A stretch of 10,244 nucleotides of DNA from Nitrospiraceae bacterium (GTDB lineage Bacteria > Nitrospirota > Nitrospiria > Nitrospirales > Nitrospiraceae): NCBI GenBank assembly GCA_025934615.1, contig JAICXS010000036.1:1-10244 (forward strand). Direction: 5' to 3'. The first letter of the stretch is position 1; every line of letters starts with the position of its first letter. The notes under the pieces were generated by a model. It had not been told where the DNA came from. It ran no database searches and saw nothing but the letters and a program-made list of their open reading frames with translations. This document shows, in pieces, positions 1-6,657 of this stretch. Both the position numbers and the translations under genes were made by a program.

Positions 1-209
1 TAGAGTTGTGTTTTTTTGATACTCTCGCCATTCCTTGATTATAGACGGAACGGATTGGAGAACAAAGTGCGTCTGTTGAGATTGATCGATCGTAAAGGCG
101 TACGTGGTTGACGTAGGTAAAGAGCCATGCAGAGTTGCCGCTTCGAAGAAGTGTGGATTATAGTAGCGGCCTTCGAGTCACACGGTCTTCATTTCGAAAG
201 AACAAGGGC
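1..209. other. Upstream leader of the transporter gene, no gene seen
   Basis: I see no convincing coding region here. A T run (about 10-17) near the left edge could be the tail of a terminator whose stem lies outside or at the edge of the window. A TTGACG hexamer at 108-113 resembles a -35 box, but I find no matching -10 box at normal spacing, so I do not call a promoter. An in-frame TTG at 135 and GTG at 153 could extend the transporter gene upstream, but the added residues look unlike a NarK N-terminus. Confidence 0.4.
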
Positions 210-1421
210 ATGGCACAATTTTTCACAGCCGTGAGAAGCGGGCATTGGCCGACTTTGCTCGGCGTCTGGTTGCATCTTACGATCAGTTTCATGGTGTGGC
301 TCTTGATCGGCGCGTTGGGTGTGCTCATTGCCGAAACGTTCGGACTCACTGCGACAGAAAAAGTGATCGCCGTTGCGGTTCCTCTGCTAGGCGGCGCATT
401 CTTGCGCGTGGTTGCGGGATGGTCCTGCGACTGGTTCGGCGCTAAATGCACCGGCATTGCCGTTCTGATCGGTGAACTTATAGCCGTTCTTTGGGGATGG
501 CTTGCGGTTCATTCGTATGCCGACCTTATCGTAATGGGCTTGCTGCTAGGCGTCGGGGGCGCGAGCTTTGCGGTGACGCTCCCGCTGGCGGGCCGGGCGT
601 ACCCCACTGAGCATCAAGGATTGGCACTGGGCCTCGCCGCCTCAGGCAATATTGGAACGGTATTCATTATGTTCTGTGCGCCTCGATGGGGAGCCATGAT
701 CGGCTGGCAACAGGTCTTTGGGCTGATGGCTGTTCCTATTCTCGTCACCTTGGCGCTGTTTGTGATACTGGTGCAGGACAATGGCACCCCTGCTTCTGAG
801 GGTGTCCGTCGAGATTCGAACGCGCGCTGGTGGCATGTCGCCGCAGAGCTCATGCAGCATCGCTCGATGTATTGGCTGTGCTTTGCTTATGCCGTCACGT
901 TCGGAGGCTTCGTGGGATTATGCAGCCTCTTGCCGATTTTCTTCCACGATCAGTATGGGATGGATTTGGTGACGTCCGGGACCATGACGGCGCTCTGCGG
1001 TCTTGGCGGAAGCCTGATTCGTCCATTGGGTGGGTACGTCGCCGACCGCATCAGCGGCGTACGGGCCCTTCGCCTCGTATTCCCGACGATTATGGTGCTG
1101 ACCATCGGCATCGGATATTTGCCGCCAATGTGGGCCGCGGTTTCTCTTATGGCTCTCGCGGTCGGTGTGATGGGTTTCGGCAATGGGGCCGTCTTTCAAA
1201 TCGTTCCGGAATGGTATCAGAAACACATCGGTTTGGCGTCGGGTCTCGTGGGGGCGGCGGGTGGCTTGGGCGGATTTCTGTTGCCCATTTGGCTTGGTGT
1301 ATTAAAGGATATGACCGGCACATATCAAACCGGATTCTGGATCTTGGCAATGGTGGCCGCGTCAGCATGGGCCAGCGCGATTTCAATCCGCCGCCGTCAG
1401 ACAGCACCCCTGAACGCCTAG
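210..1421 (+). CDS. NarK-type nitrate/nitrite MFS transporter
   Basis: This is a 403-residue inner-membrane protein of the major facilitator superfamily, with about twelve hydrophobic segments. It probably exchanges or imports nitrate or nitrite. The N-terminus (RSGHWPTLLG, then SFMVW) is typical of NarK. MFS motif-A-like loops lie near residues 70-77 (GWSCDWFG) and 275-283 (GGYVADRIS). Arg66 (FLRVVAGW) and Arg271 (LIRPLGG) occupy the positions of the two substrate-binding arginines of E. coli NarK (Arg89 and Arg305). Glycine-rich nitrate-signature stretches lie near 114-149 (GVGGASF, SGNIG) and 321-359 (MGFGNG, GAAGGLGGFLLP). I chose ATG 210 because the protein then begins like other NarK proteins. 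An AAGGG lies only one base upstream, and a TTG at 135 would add 25 atypical residues, so the start is not certain. Transport direction and the choice between nitrate and nitrite cannot be read from the sequence. The gene lies 68 bp before ribBA with no terminator visible between them. Confidence 0.85.
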   Translation: MAQFFTAVRSGHWPTLLGVWLHLTISFMVWLLIGALGVLIAETFGLTATEKVIAVAVPLLGGAFLRVVAGWSCDWFGAKCTGIAVLIGELIAVLWGWLAVHSYADLIVMGLLLGVGGASFAVTLPLAGRAYPTEHQGLALGLAASGNIGTVFIMFCAPRWGAMIGWQQVFGLMAVPILVTLALFVILVQDNGTPASEGVRRDSNARWWHVAAELMQHRSMYWLCFAYAVTFGGFVGLCSLLPIFFHDQYGMDLVTSGTMTALCGLGGSLIRPLGGYVADRISGVRALRLVFPTIMVLTIGIGYLPPMWAAVSLMALAVGVMGFGNGAVFQIVPEWYQKHIGLASGLVGAAGGLGGFLLPIWLGVLKDMTGTYQTGFWILAMVAASAWASAISIRRRQTAPLNA

Positions 1422-1489
1422 CCATCATCATTGACATTCAAATGAGAAAAGATTTAAGTGGTTGCACACCGAAGAGCACGAACAAGGCC

Positions 1490-2713
1490 ATGGCGCGTAA
1501 GGTAAACACCTCCCATTTCGATAGTATTGAACAGGCGATCAAAGACATCAAACGAGGGCGCTTCATCATTCTTGTCGACGATGAAGATCGCGAGAATGAA
1601 GGCGACCTTGTGATGGCAGCCGAGAAAGTCACCCCGCACGCCATCAATTTTATGGCGAAGCACGCCCGGGGGTTGATCTGTTTGGCGCTGACACCCGAGC
1701 GCGTCGAAGAACTGCAGCTTCCGCCGCAGGCGCACGAAAACACCGCAACGTTCGGAACGGCGTTCACGGTCTCCATCGACGCCCGACACGATATCACCAC
1801 GGGGATTTCGGCCGCGGATCGGGCGACGACGATTCATGTGGCCATCGATCCCAAGACCAAGCCGTCCGATCTCGCGCGTCCCGGTCACATTTTTCCATTA
1901 AAAGCGCAAAAGGGCGGTGTGCTTAGACGTGCCGGTCAAACCGAAGGCTCGGTCGATCTCGCGCGACTGGCAGGGCTGACGCCCGCTGGCGTGATCTGCG
2001 AGATTATGAATGAGGACGGCACGATGGCGCGTGTGCCCGAGTTAAGGAAGTTTGCTAAGACGCATGGGCTACGGATGGTGACGATCAAATCGCTGATCGA
2101 GTACCGCGTCCGGCGTGAAACATTCGTGCGACGTGTGGCCAGCGCGCGCCTGCCAACCATTATTGGCGAGTTCGAAGCGGTGGCCTTTGAAAATGAGATG
2201 GACGGGGGCACGCACATTGCGCTCGTGAAGGGGCAGGTCGATGATCCGAGCCCGACGCTGGTCCGTGTGCATTCCGGCTGCCTCACCGCGGATGTCTTCG
2301 GGTCCTTACGGTGCGACTGCCGCGATCAATTGCTAAGTGCGATGGAGTTAATCCAAAAAGAAGGCCGTGGCGTCTTACTGTATTTGAATCAAGAGGGACG
2401 CGGGATCGGGCTGCTCAACAAAATCAGAGCGTATAAGCTGCAGGATGACGGCAGCGATACCGTCGAAGCGAACTTGCAACTAGGGTTTAAGGCCGATCTG
2501 CGCGATTACGGGACCGGTGCCCAAATTCTTGTCAATCTCGGCTTGCATCAAATCCGGCTCATCACAAACAACCCTCGGAAGATCGTCGGCATCGAAGGCT
2601 ATGGCTTAAAGGTGATCGAGCGTGTGCCGATCGAGATTCCACCGAGAGCCGCGAACGAGCGCTACTTGCGCACGAAGAAGCACAAGCTCGGGCATATCTT
2701 AAAAAAGGTGTAA
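1490..2713 (+). CDS. ribBA: Bifunctional DHBP synthase / GTP cyclohydrolase II
   Basis: This 407-residue cytosolic enzyme catalyses both entry reactions of riboflavin synthesis. Its N-terminal half converts ribulose 5-phosphate to 3,4-dihydroxy-2-butanone 4-phosphate. Its C-terminal half converts GTP to diaminohydroxyribosylaminopyrimidine phosphate. The RibB half carries DDEDREN at residues 30-36 and GHIFPLKA. In the following motif, usually GHTEA, this protein has GQTEG, so Gln150 replaces a conserved His. The RibA half carries the zinc ligands Cys264, Cys275 and Cys277 (C-x10-C-x-C), YLNQEGRGIGL and RDYGTGAQIL. An upstream ATG at 1442 would add 16 residues but has no ribosome-binding site, while ATG 1490 has AAGG just upstream and gives the usual length of about 400. 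The open frame continues back to 830 only because it runs antiparallel in register through the transporter gene. The stop codon forms the base of palindromic element A. I see no FMN riboswitch in the 68 bp upstream. Confidence 0.95.
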   Translation: MARKVNTSHFDSIEQAIKDIKRGRFIILVDDEDRENEGDLVMAAEKVTPHAINFMAKHARGLICLALTPERVEELQLPPQAHENTATFGTAFTVSIDARHDITTGISAADRATTIHVAIDPKTKPSDLARPGHIFPLKAQKGGVLRRAGQTEGSVDLARLAGLTPAGVICEIMNEDGTMARVPELRKFAKTHGLRMVTIKSLIEYRVRRETFVRRVASARLPTIIGEFEAVAFENEMDGGTHIALVKGQVDDPSPTLVRVHSGCLTADVFGSLRCDCRDQLLSAMELIQKEGRGVLLYLNQEGRGIGLLNKIRAYKLQDDGSDTVEANLQLGFKADLRDYGTGAQILVNLGLHQIRLITNNPRKIVGIEGYGLKVIERVPIEIPPRAANERYLRTKKHKLGHILKKV

Positions 2714-2805
2714 CAGGGGAGTTGGGACGGTGCTGTGCACAGAACGCGCACGATGATATGGTGCTCGTTCGACGCGCACAGTGGAACCATCCAACTCCCC
2801 TGTTA
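2711..2805 (+). repeat. Palindromic element, copy A (ribBA-ribH)
   Basis: A perfect 15-bp inverted repeat, 2711-2725 with 2791-2805, begins on the TAA stop of ribBA. Inside it lies a conserved core (about 2730-2785) shared with two other places in this window. Inner pairings are CTGTGC 2733-2738 with GCACAG 2776-2781, then GAACG 2742-2746 with CGTTC 2766-2770, a C-T mismatch, and GCAC 2748-2751 with GTGC 2761-2764. The loop is nine bases. The core is two bases longer on the left than in copies B and C, and its loop sequence differs. No T run follows, so an ordinary intrinsic terminator is unlikely. I do not recognise the family. Confidence 0.88.
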
Positions 2806-2837
2806 AGCATTGTTGAGACCCATAGAAATAAGGCAGC

Positions 2838-3377
2838 ATGAAACTTCGCAAAGGGACGTACGATGCGACCGGTCTCCGCTTCGGCATTGTCGTCAGCAAA
2901 TTTAATAAGTTTGTGACCAGCCGATTGCTCGCGGCGGCGGTTGAGACATTGAAGAAAGCCGGCGCGGCGGATGAGGCGCTCGAAGTCATCCGCGTGCCGG
3001 GGGCTTTTGAAATTCCACTTGCGGCTCGTGCCTTGGCACGCACCGGTCGTTTCGATGCGGTACTCTGTCTGGGCGCGGTGATCCGGGGCGACACGCCACA
3101 TTTCGACTATATCAGTGCGGAAACCAGCCGCGGCATTGGGCAAGTGGCCTTAGAGTGCGATCTGCCGGTGATCTTCGGTGTGTTGACGACCAATACGGTG
3201 GCGCAGGCCATTGAACGAGCCGATCCGGCGAAGCATAATCGGGGAGCCGACGCCGCTCGAACCGCCATTGAAATGGTGACCTTGCTCCGCGACGTCCAGA
3301 CGAAGCCGGCGGAGAGCCGTTCAAGCAGATCCCCGTTATCAAAAACACCAAAGAAAAAAACAGGAATGAGGTCATAA
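2838..3377 (+). CDS. ribH: 6,7-dimethyl-8-ribityllumazine synthase
   Basis: This 179-residue cytosolic protein condenses 5-amino-6-ribitylaminouracil with dihydroxybutanone phosphate, the step before riboflavin synthase. One of its two substrates is made by the RibB half of the preceding RibBA. Visible family features are the substrate-binding FNKFVT near residue 22, RVPGAFEIPLAA around 53-64, and GAVIRGDTPHFDYI with the catalytic His88. A KHNRG segment follows at the phosphate-binding position. The catalytic core ends near residue 153. A further run of about 25 Lys/Arg/Ser-rich residues makes the protein longer than the usual 150-160. This tail may be disordered and on the surface of the capsid-like assembly that the family can form, which is inference. 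AAGG at about 2830-2833 serves as ribosome-binding site. The stop codon directly abuts the nusB start. Confidence 0.95.
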   Translation: MKLRKGTYDATGLRFGIVVSKFNKFVTSRLLAAAVETLKKAGAADEALEVIRVPGAFEIPLAARALARTGRFDAVLCLGAVIRGDTPHFDYISAETSRGIGQVALECDLPVIFGVLTTNTVAQAIERADPAKHNRGADAARTAIEMVTLLRDVQTKPAESRSSRSPLSKTPKKKTGMRS

Positions 3378-3845
3378 ATGGGGAGCCGGCGGCAATCACG
3401 AGAGCGGGCGCTCCAGATTCTCTTTCAATGGGATATTCACGGCAATACGGAGCATTGGTTGGAGGATTTCTGGGAACGGGATCCTCCAACGGAAGAGGTA
3501 CGGGAATTTGCTGAACGGTTAGTGGACGGTGTGATGGCCAACCATAAGGAATTGGATCACGTGATCGGCGCCCATGCGACGAATTGGAAAGTCAGCCGCA
3601 TGCCGGTGGTGGATCGCAACATTCTCCGCGCCGCGCTCTATGAACTGCTCTGGATGCCCGAAGTGCCGGCCAAAGTGACGGTGAATGAAGCGATCGAATT
3701 GGCCAAACAGTTTGCCGACGATGACGCGACAAAATTCGTCAATGGCGTATTGGATAAGATCGTTATGGCCGACCTACGCCTTGAAGCCAAACGTTTAGCC
3801 ATGGCCGATGCGGAAAATGGCGCGAGGCACGGGATGCGAGGTTAG
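3378..3845 (+). CDS. nusB: Transcription antitermination factor NusB
   Basis: This 155-residue, mostly helical RNA-binding protein pairs with ribosomal protein S10 (NusE) on boxA RNA to prevent premature termination, mainly in rRNA operons. The N-terminus SRRQSRERALQILFQWD is the usual arginine-rich first helix. Further family features are RMPVVDRNILRAALYELLW, PAKVTVNEAIELAKQF and KFVNGVLDKI near the C-terminus. The start follows the ribH stop with no gap, and GAGG at 3368-3371 serves as ribosome-binding site, so translation is probably coupled. The last dozen codons, after LAMADAE, are encoded by a G-rich repeat-like stretch that continues past the stop. The C-terminal tail may therefore have been altered by repeat sequence. 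A ribH-nusB pair is a common arrangement in bacteria. Confidence 0.95.
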   Translation: MGSRRQSRERALQILFQWDIHGNTEHWLEDFWERDPPTEEVREFAERLVDGVMANHKELDHVIGAHATNWKVSRMPVVDRNILRAALYELLWMPEVPAKVTVNEAIELAKQFADDDATKFVNGVLDKIVMADLRLEAKRLAMADAENGARHGMRG

Positions 3846-3926
3846 AGGCACGGATGGTGAAGGTATGGACATGATCGTCAAGACGACTCTGCTCCCTGTG
3901 TCATCGCCCCGTGCTCCTCGCCCCGT
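3822..3926. repeat. Degenerate direct and inverted repeats between nusB and purB
   Basis: GAGGCACGG occurs at 3824-3832 and again at 3845-3853, straddling the nusB stop codon. On the other side of the gap, GCCCCGT occurs at 3906-3912 and 3920-3926. The G-rich left part (3822-3833) is complementary to the C-rich right part (3908-3921), apart from a two-base bulge. A weak long-range stem enclosing about 74 bases could therefore form. The sequence does not match the core of palindromic elements A-C. No gene is visible between 3846 and 3953. Confidence 0.5.
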
Positions 3927-3953
3927 ACCCCGCTCCTGCATGCGGAGGATGCC

Positions 3954-5336
3954 ATGATCGAGCGATATACCCGTCCACGCATGAAAGCCATCTGGGATCT
4001 CAAGCACAAGTACGAGATTTGGTTGGACGTAGAGCTCCTCGCGTGTGAAGCATTAGAACGAAGCGGCGAAGTGCCACGAGGTGTGGCCGCGCGGGCGCGC
4101 AAGAAGGCCCGGATCGATGTGGACCGCATTGCGGAGATCGAGCAGGTTGTCAAACACGACGTGATCGCGTTTCTCGAATCATTGGCCAAGCCGGTCGGAC
4201 CTGAAGCGCGGTTTCTCCATAAGGGTCTGACGTCCTCGGACATCGTCGATACATCATTAGCGGTTCAAATGACCGAAGCGATGGACAGTATTCTGCTGGA
4301 TGTCGACGAATTGTTGGACGTGTTGAAAGCGCGCGCCTTGGAACATCGGGAGACGGTCATGGTCGGACGCTCGCACGGCATCCACGGCGAGCCGGTCTCG
4401 TTCGGATTCAAGCTGGCGATCTGGTATGAAGAGGTCCGTCGCCATCGCGAACGCCTGCGTGCCGTACGCGAGGACATCGCGGTCGGTAAGCTCTCCGGCG
4501 CCATGGGGACGTTTGCCCATCTCGGACCTGAGGTCGAGGAATACGTCTGTTCCAAGCTCGGTCTGAAGCCGGACCCGGTGTCGAGTCAAATTGTCCAACG
4601 CGATCGGCATGCGGCGTATCTTTCTGCCTTGGCCTTGCTCGCGGCGAGCATTGAAAAGTTTGCCGTGGAAATTCGCCATCTCCAGCGGACGGAAGTCTTG
4701 GAAGCCGAAGAATATTTTTCCGAAGGGCAAAAGGGCTCGTCGGCCATGCCGCACAAGCGCAACCCCATTGCCTCGGAAAACCTCTGCGGCTTAGCGAGGA
4801 TCGTACGCGCGAACAGTGTGGCCGGAATGGAAAATGTCGCGTTGTGGCATGAACGGGATATCAGCCACTCGTCGGTCGAGCGTGTGGTCATGCCGGACAG
4901 CACGATTCTGGTCGACTATATGCTCGCGCGTTTCACGGATCTCATCAAGCATCTATTGGTCTATCCCGCCCGCATGCAGCGCAATCTTGATCTGACCGGC
5001 GGTCTGGTTTATTCGCAGCGCCTGCTGTTGGAACTGATTGAAGGCGGCGCGCAACGCAAAGATGCCTACGAAGCGGTGCAGCGCAATGCGATGCAGGCTT
5101 GGGAAGGGGCGCGTCTTGGCGCGCTTGGGGTGGGAGGGTGGAATAGAGGAGGGGCTGGATTTAAGGAACTGGTGAGCAAAGATCCACTGATCACGAAATA
5201 TCTCACTATGGAGCAGATCGAGTCGTGTTTCGATCCGAAGCATTATCTACGGCATCTGGAGAAGATCTATCGACGCGTGTTTGGTGTAGATGGGAAGAAG
5301 AGCGTGCGCACTATGCGGAGAAAGAGCAAACGATGA
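3954..5336 (+). CDS. purB: Adenylosuccinate lyase
   Basis: This 460-residue cytosolic enzyme of the fumarase/aspartase superfamily acts twice in purine synthesis. It releases fumarate from SAICAR and from adenylosuccinate. The N-terminus MIERYTRPRM is typical. TSSDIVDTSL, GRSHGIHGEP with the catalytic-region His141, and the signature loop GSSAMPHKRNP with Ser262 and Ser263 are all present. The RBS GGAGGA lies at 3944-3949, four bases before the ATG, and fixes the start. The protein is longer than the roughly 430 residues common for this subfamily. The extra length is a glycine-rich stretch (LGALGVGGWNRGGAGF) in the C-terminal domain and a basic tail of about 13 residues. The tail is encoded where the gene runs into the purC ribosome-binding site and start. 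The ATGA overlap with purC indicates translational coupling. Confidence 0.96.
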   Translation: MIERYTRPRMKAIWDLKHKYEIWLDVELLACEALERSGEVPRGVAARARKKARIDVDRIAEIEQVVKHDVIAFLESLAKPVGPEARFLHKGLTSSDIVDTSLAVQMTEAMDSILLDVDELLDVLKARALEHRETVMVGRSHGIHGEPVSFGFKLAIWYEEVRRHRERLRAVREDIAVGKLSGAMGTFAHLGPEVEEYVCSKLGLKPDPVSSQIVQRDRHAAYLSALALLAASIEKFAVEIRHLQRTEVLEAEEYFSEGQKGSSAMPHKRNPIASENLCGLARIVRANSVAGMENVALWHERDISHSSVERVVMPDSTILVDYMLARFTDLIKHLLVYPARMQRNLDLTGGLVYSQRLLLELIEGGAQRKDAYEAVQRNAMQAWEGARLGALGVGGWNRGGAGFKELVSKDPLITKYLTMEQIESCFDPKHYLRHLEKIYRRVFGVDGKKSVRTMRRKSKR

Positions 5337-6046
5337 CACAAGGCACGATGCTCTATGAAGGCAAGGCGAAAAAGATTTTCGCCACGGACCAGCCGGATCG
5401 TGTGATCCAATACTTCAAAGACGACGCGACGGCGTTCAACGCGCAGAAGCGCGGGACGATTGTCGAGAAAGGGATCGTCAATAATAAGGTATCGGAGCGG
5501 TTGTTTCGTGTGCTGGAATCGGCCGGGGTGAGCACGCATTTTATCGAGCGGTTGAGCAATCGCGAGATGCTGACGAAGCGCGTGGCGATCGTGCCCATTG
5601 AAGTGGTGGTGAGGAACATGACTGCCGGCAGTTTGGTGAAGCGGTTAGGGCTGAAAGAGGGAGAGCCGATCGAACCGCCGGTGGTCGAGTTTTACTATAA
5701 GAATGATGCGCTGGGCGATCCATTGATCAGCGAGGAGCATGTGCGGCTCATGAAGCTGGCTGATCCGAAGATCGTGGACGAGATCAAGCAGCAGGCGCGA
5801 CAGATTAATGCGGTGCTCCAGCCATTTTTCAAAGAACGTAAGATGATCCTCGTAGATTTTAAGCTGGAATTTGGGTTGCACAATGGAAAGCTGCTCTTGG
5901 CTGATGAAATTTCGCCGGATACGTGCCGCTTTTGGGATGCGGGGACGAGGGAGTCGATGGACAAGGATCGGTTTCGGAAGGACTTGGGAAAGATTGAAGA
6001 GGCGTATCAGGAAGTGTTGCGAAGAGTATGTGGTGAGGAAGGGTAA
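5333..6046 (+). CDS. purC: SAICAR synthetase
   Basis: This 237-residue cytosolic enzyme joins CAIR and aspartate using ATP to make SAICAR, which the preceding PurB then cleaves. Family features are the N-terminal LYEGKAKKIF, the signature PIEVVVRNMTAGSLVKRLG, the second signature LVDFKLEFG, and DEISPDTCRFWD near the C-terminus. The length is the usual one. I chose ATG 5333, which overlaps the purB stop as ATGA and has the purine-rich GGAGAAAGAG at 5317-5326 upstream. The frame remains open back to 5225, but those 36 extra residues lie inside purB and are not family-like. The stop codon and the last few codons form the left arm of palindromic element B, so coding sequence and repeat structure overlap. 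Confidence 0.96.
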   Translation: MTQGTMLYEGKAKKIFATDQPDRVIQYFKDDATAFNAQKRGTIVEKGIVNNKVSERLFRVLESAGVSTHFIERLSNREMLTKRVAIVPIEVVVRNMTAGSLVKRLGLKEGEPIEPPVVEFYYKNDALGDPLISEEHVRLMKLADPKIVDEIKQQARQINAVLQPFFKERKMILVDFKLEFGLHNGKLLLADEISPDTCRFWDAGTRESMDKDRFRKDLGKIEEAYQEVLRRVCGEEG

Positions 6047-6135
6047 CCTGAATCGTCTCTGTGCTCACAGAACCCGCACCATCAGAATGTGCTCGTTCGA
6101 TGTGCGCAGTGGAGACGCTTCAGGTCACCCTTCCT
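6036..6135 (+). repeat. Palindromic element, copy B (after purC)
   Basis: The outer arms 6036-6052 and 6119-6135 pair over 17 positions with one A-C mismatch (6045/6126). A second stretch, CGTCTC 6054-6059 with GAGACG 6112-6117, continues the stem after one mismatch. The core 6061-6114 matches copy C at 51 of 54 positions. Inside it, 6062-6068 pairs with 6102-6108 with one T-C mismatch, and 6070-6079 pairs with 6089-6098 with two mismatches. The loop is CATCAGAAT. The outer arms share no sequence with copies A or C. The left arm includes the end of purC. T-rich sequence after the right arm is weak. Confidence 0.9.
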
Positions 6136-6140
6136 TCATT

Positions 6141-6146
6141 TATAAT
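6141..6146 (+). promoter_or_regulatory. Possible -10 box ahead of the small ORF and purS
   Basis: The hexamer TATAAT is an exact match to the sigma-70 -10 consensus and lies just past palindromic element B. The -35 position at 16-18 bp spacing falls in the right arm of the element, where only poor matches (such as TTCAGG) are seen. If real, it would start transcription near 6153 and serve the small membrane gene, purS and possibly purQ. Confidence 0.3.
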
Positions 6147-6192
6147 AGCCCTCAAGTCCTAGGAGGGGAGAGAAGAAGGAAGAGAAGAAAGA

Positions 6193-6417
6193 GTGAGACG
6201 CCTCATCCTGAAGTTTATGGAACATGGTCTGCTGTGGGCGATTCTCGTCTGGGCGGGGGCGGTGGCGTTGATGGCGATCAATACGCCGGATCCATTTTGG
6301 CGGTGGACGTGTCTAGGGTTGTCGGGGACGGGCGTGATCATTGTGATCGTGATTAATTGGGCGAGGAAGAAATTGTTCAGCGCGACACAGGCGTCCAAAG
6401 ACGGGAGTCAATTGTGA
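6193..6417 (+). CDS. Small two-helix membrane protein, unrecognised
   Basis: I do not recognise this 74-residue protein. It has two clear hydrophobic segments, roughly residues 12-30 (GLLWAILVWAGAVALMAI) and 36-57, the latter rich in Gly, Ile and Val. They are joined by a short loop with NTPDP. A basic WARKK follows the second helix, then a polar tail. Basic residues (MRRLILK) at the start and after the second helix suggest that both ends lie in the cytoplasm. I chose GTG 6193, which has a purine-rich GGAAGAG at 6178-6184 at proper spacing. ATG 6217 is an alternative that would shorten the N-terminus by eight residues and clip the first helix region only slightly. The stop overlaps the purS start as GTGA, which argues that it is translated and coupled to purS. 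Codon composition is similar to the neighbours. A role in purine metabolism is possible only by position. Confidence 0.68.
   Translation: MRRLILKFMEHGLLWAILVWAGAVALMAINTPDPFWRWTCLGLSGTGVIIVIVINWARKKLFSATQASKDGSQL
6403..6407 (+). promoter_or_regulatory. Ribosome-binding site of purS
   Basis: GGGAG lies six bases before GTG 6414 and inside the upstream small ORF. It supports GTG 6414 as the purS start over the longer open frame that begins at 6357. Confidence 0.6.
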
Positions 6418-6653
6418 AGGCAAAGATTCATGTGACGTTGAAGCCGGGCATTCTCGATCCGCAGGGGAAGGCGATTGAGCATGCATTGGAGACGTTGGGA
6501 TTCAATTCGGCGAGCCATGTGCGGGTCGGGAAGTACATGGAGTTGGAGTTGAAAGAGGCCGCGAAAGATAAAGCTGAAGCTGAAGTAAAGGCCATGTGCG
6601 AGAAGTTGCTGGCGAATACGATCATTGAAGAGTATCGATACGAGTTGCAGTAA
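6414..6653 (+). CDS. purS: FGAM synthase subunit PurS
   Basis: This 79-residue protein is the small structural subunit of the three-part formylglycinamidine ribonucleotide synthase. It bridges the glutaminase PurQ and the synthetase PurL so that ammonia can pass between them. The sequence KAKIHVTLKPGILDPQGKAI near the N-terminus and the SHVRVGKYMELEL segment are characteristic, and the length is normal (about 80). The frame is open upstream to 6357, but the extra 19 residues overlap the small ORF and do not look like PurS. GTG 6414 overlaps the TGA of the preceding ORF by four bases. The TAA stop lies five bases before the arm of palindromic element C. Confidence 0.94.
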   Translation: MKAKIHVTLKPGILDPQGKAIEHALETLGFNSASHVRVGKYMELELKEAAKDKAEAEVKAMCEKLLANTIIEEYRYELQ

Positions 6654-6657
6654 GTGG

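Noticed and set aside
158..457. Minus-strand open frames across the whole window, such as this one
   Set aside because: All lie antisense to well-supported genes, have no family-like sequence and are expected in GC-rich coding DNA.
830..1489. Long N-terminal extension of ribBA in the open frame from 830
   Set aside because: The extra residues lie out of frame inside the transporter gene, are rich in Arg/Gly/Trp and show no domain. The RibB domain begins right after 1490.
1422..1489. FMN riboswitch ahead of ribBA
   Set aside because: The 68-bp gap is too short and lacks the conserved RFN helices. The region before the transporter does not show them either.
5225..5332. Upstream extension of purC
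   Set aside because: It lies inside purB in another frame. The family N-terminus starts at 5333, with an ATGA overlap and a good ribosome-binding site.
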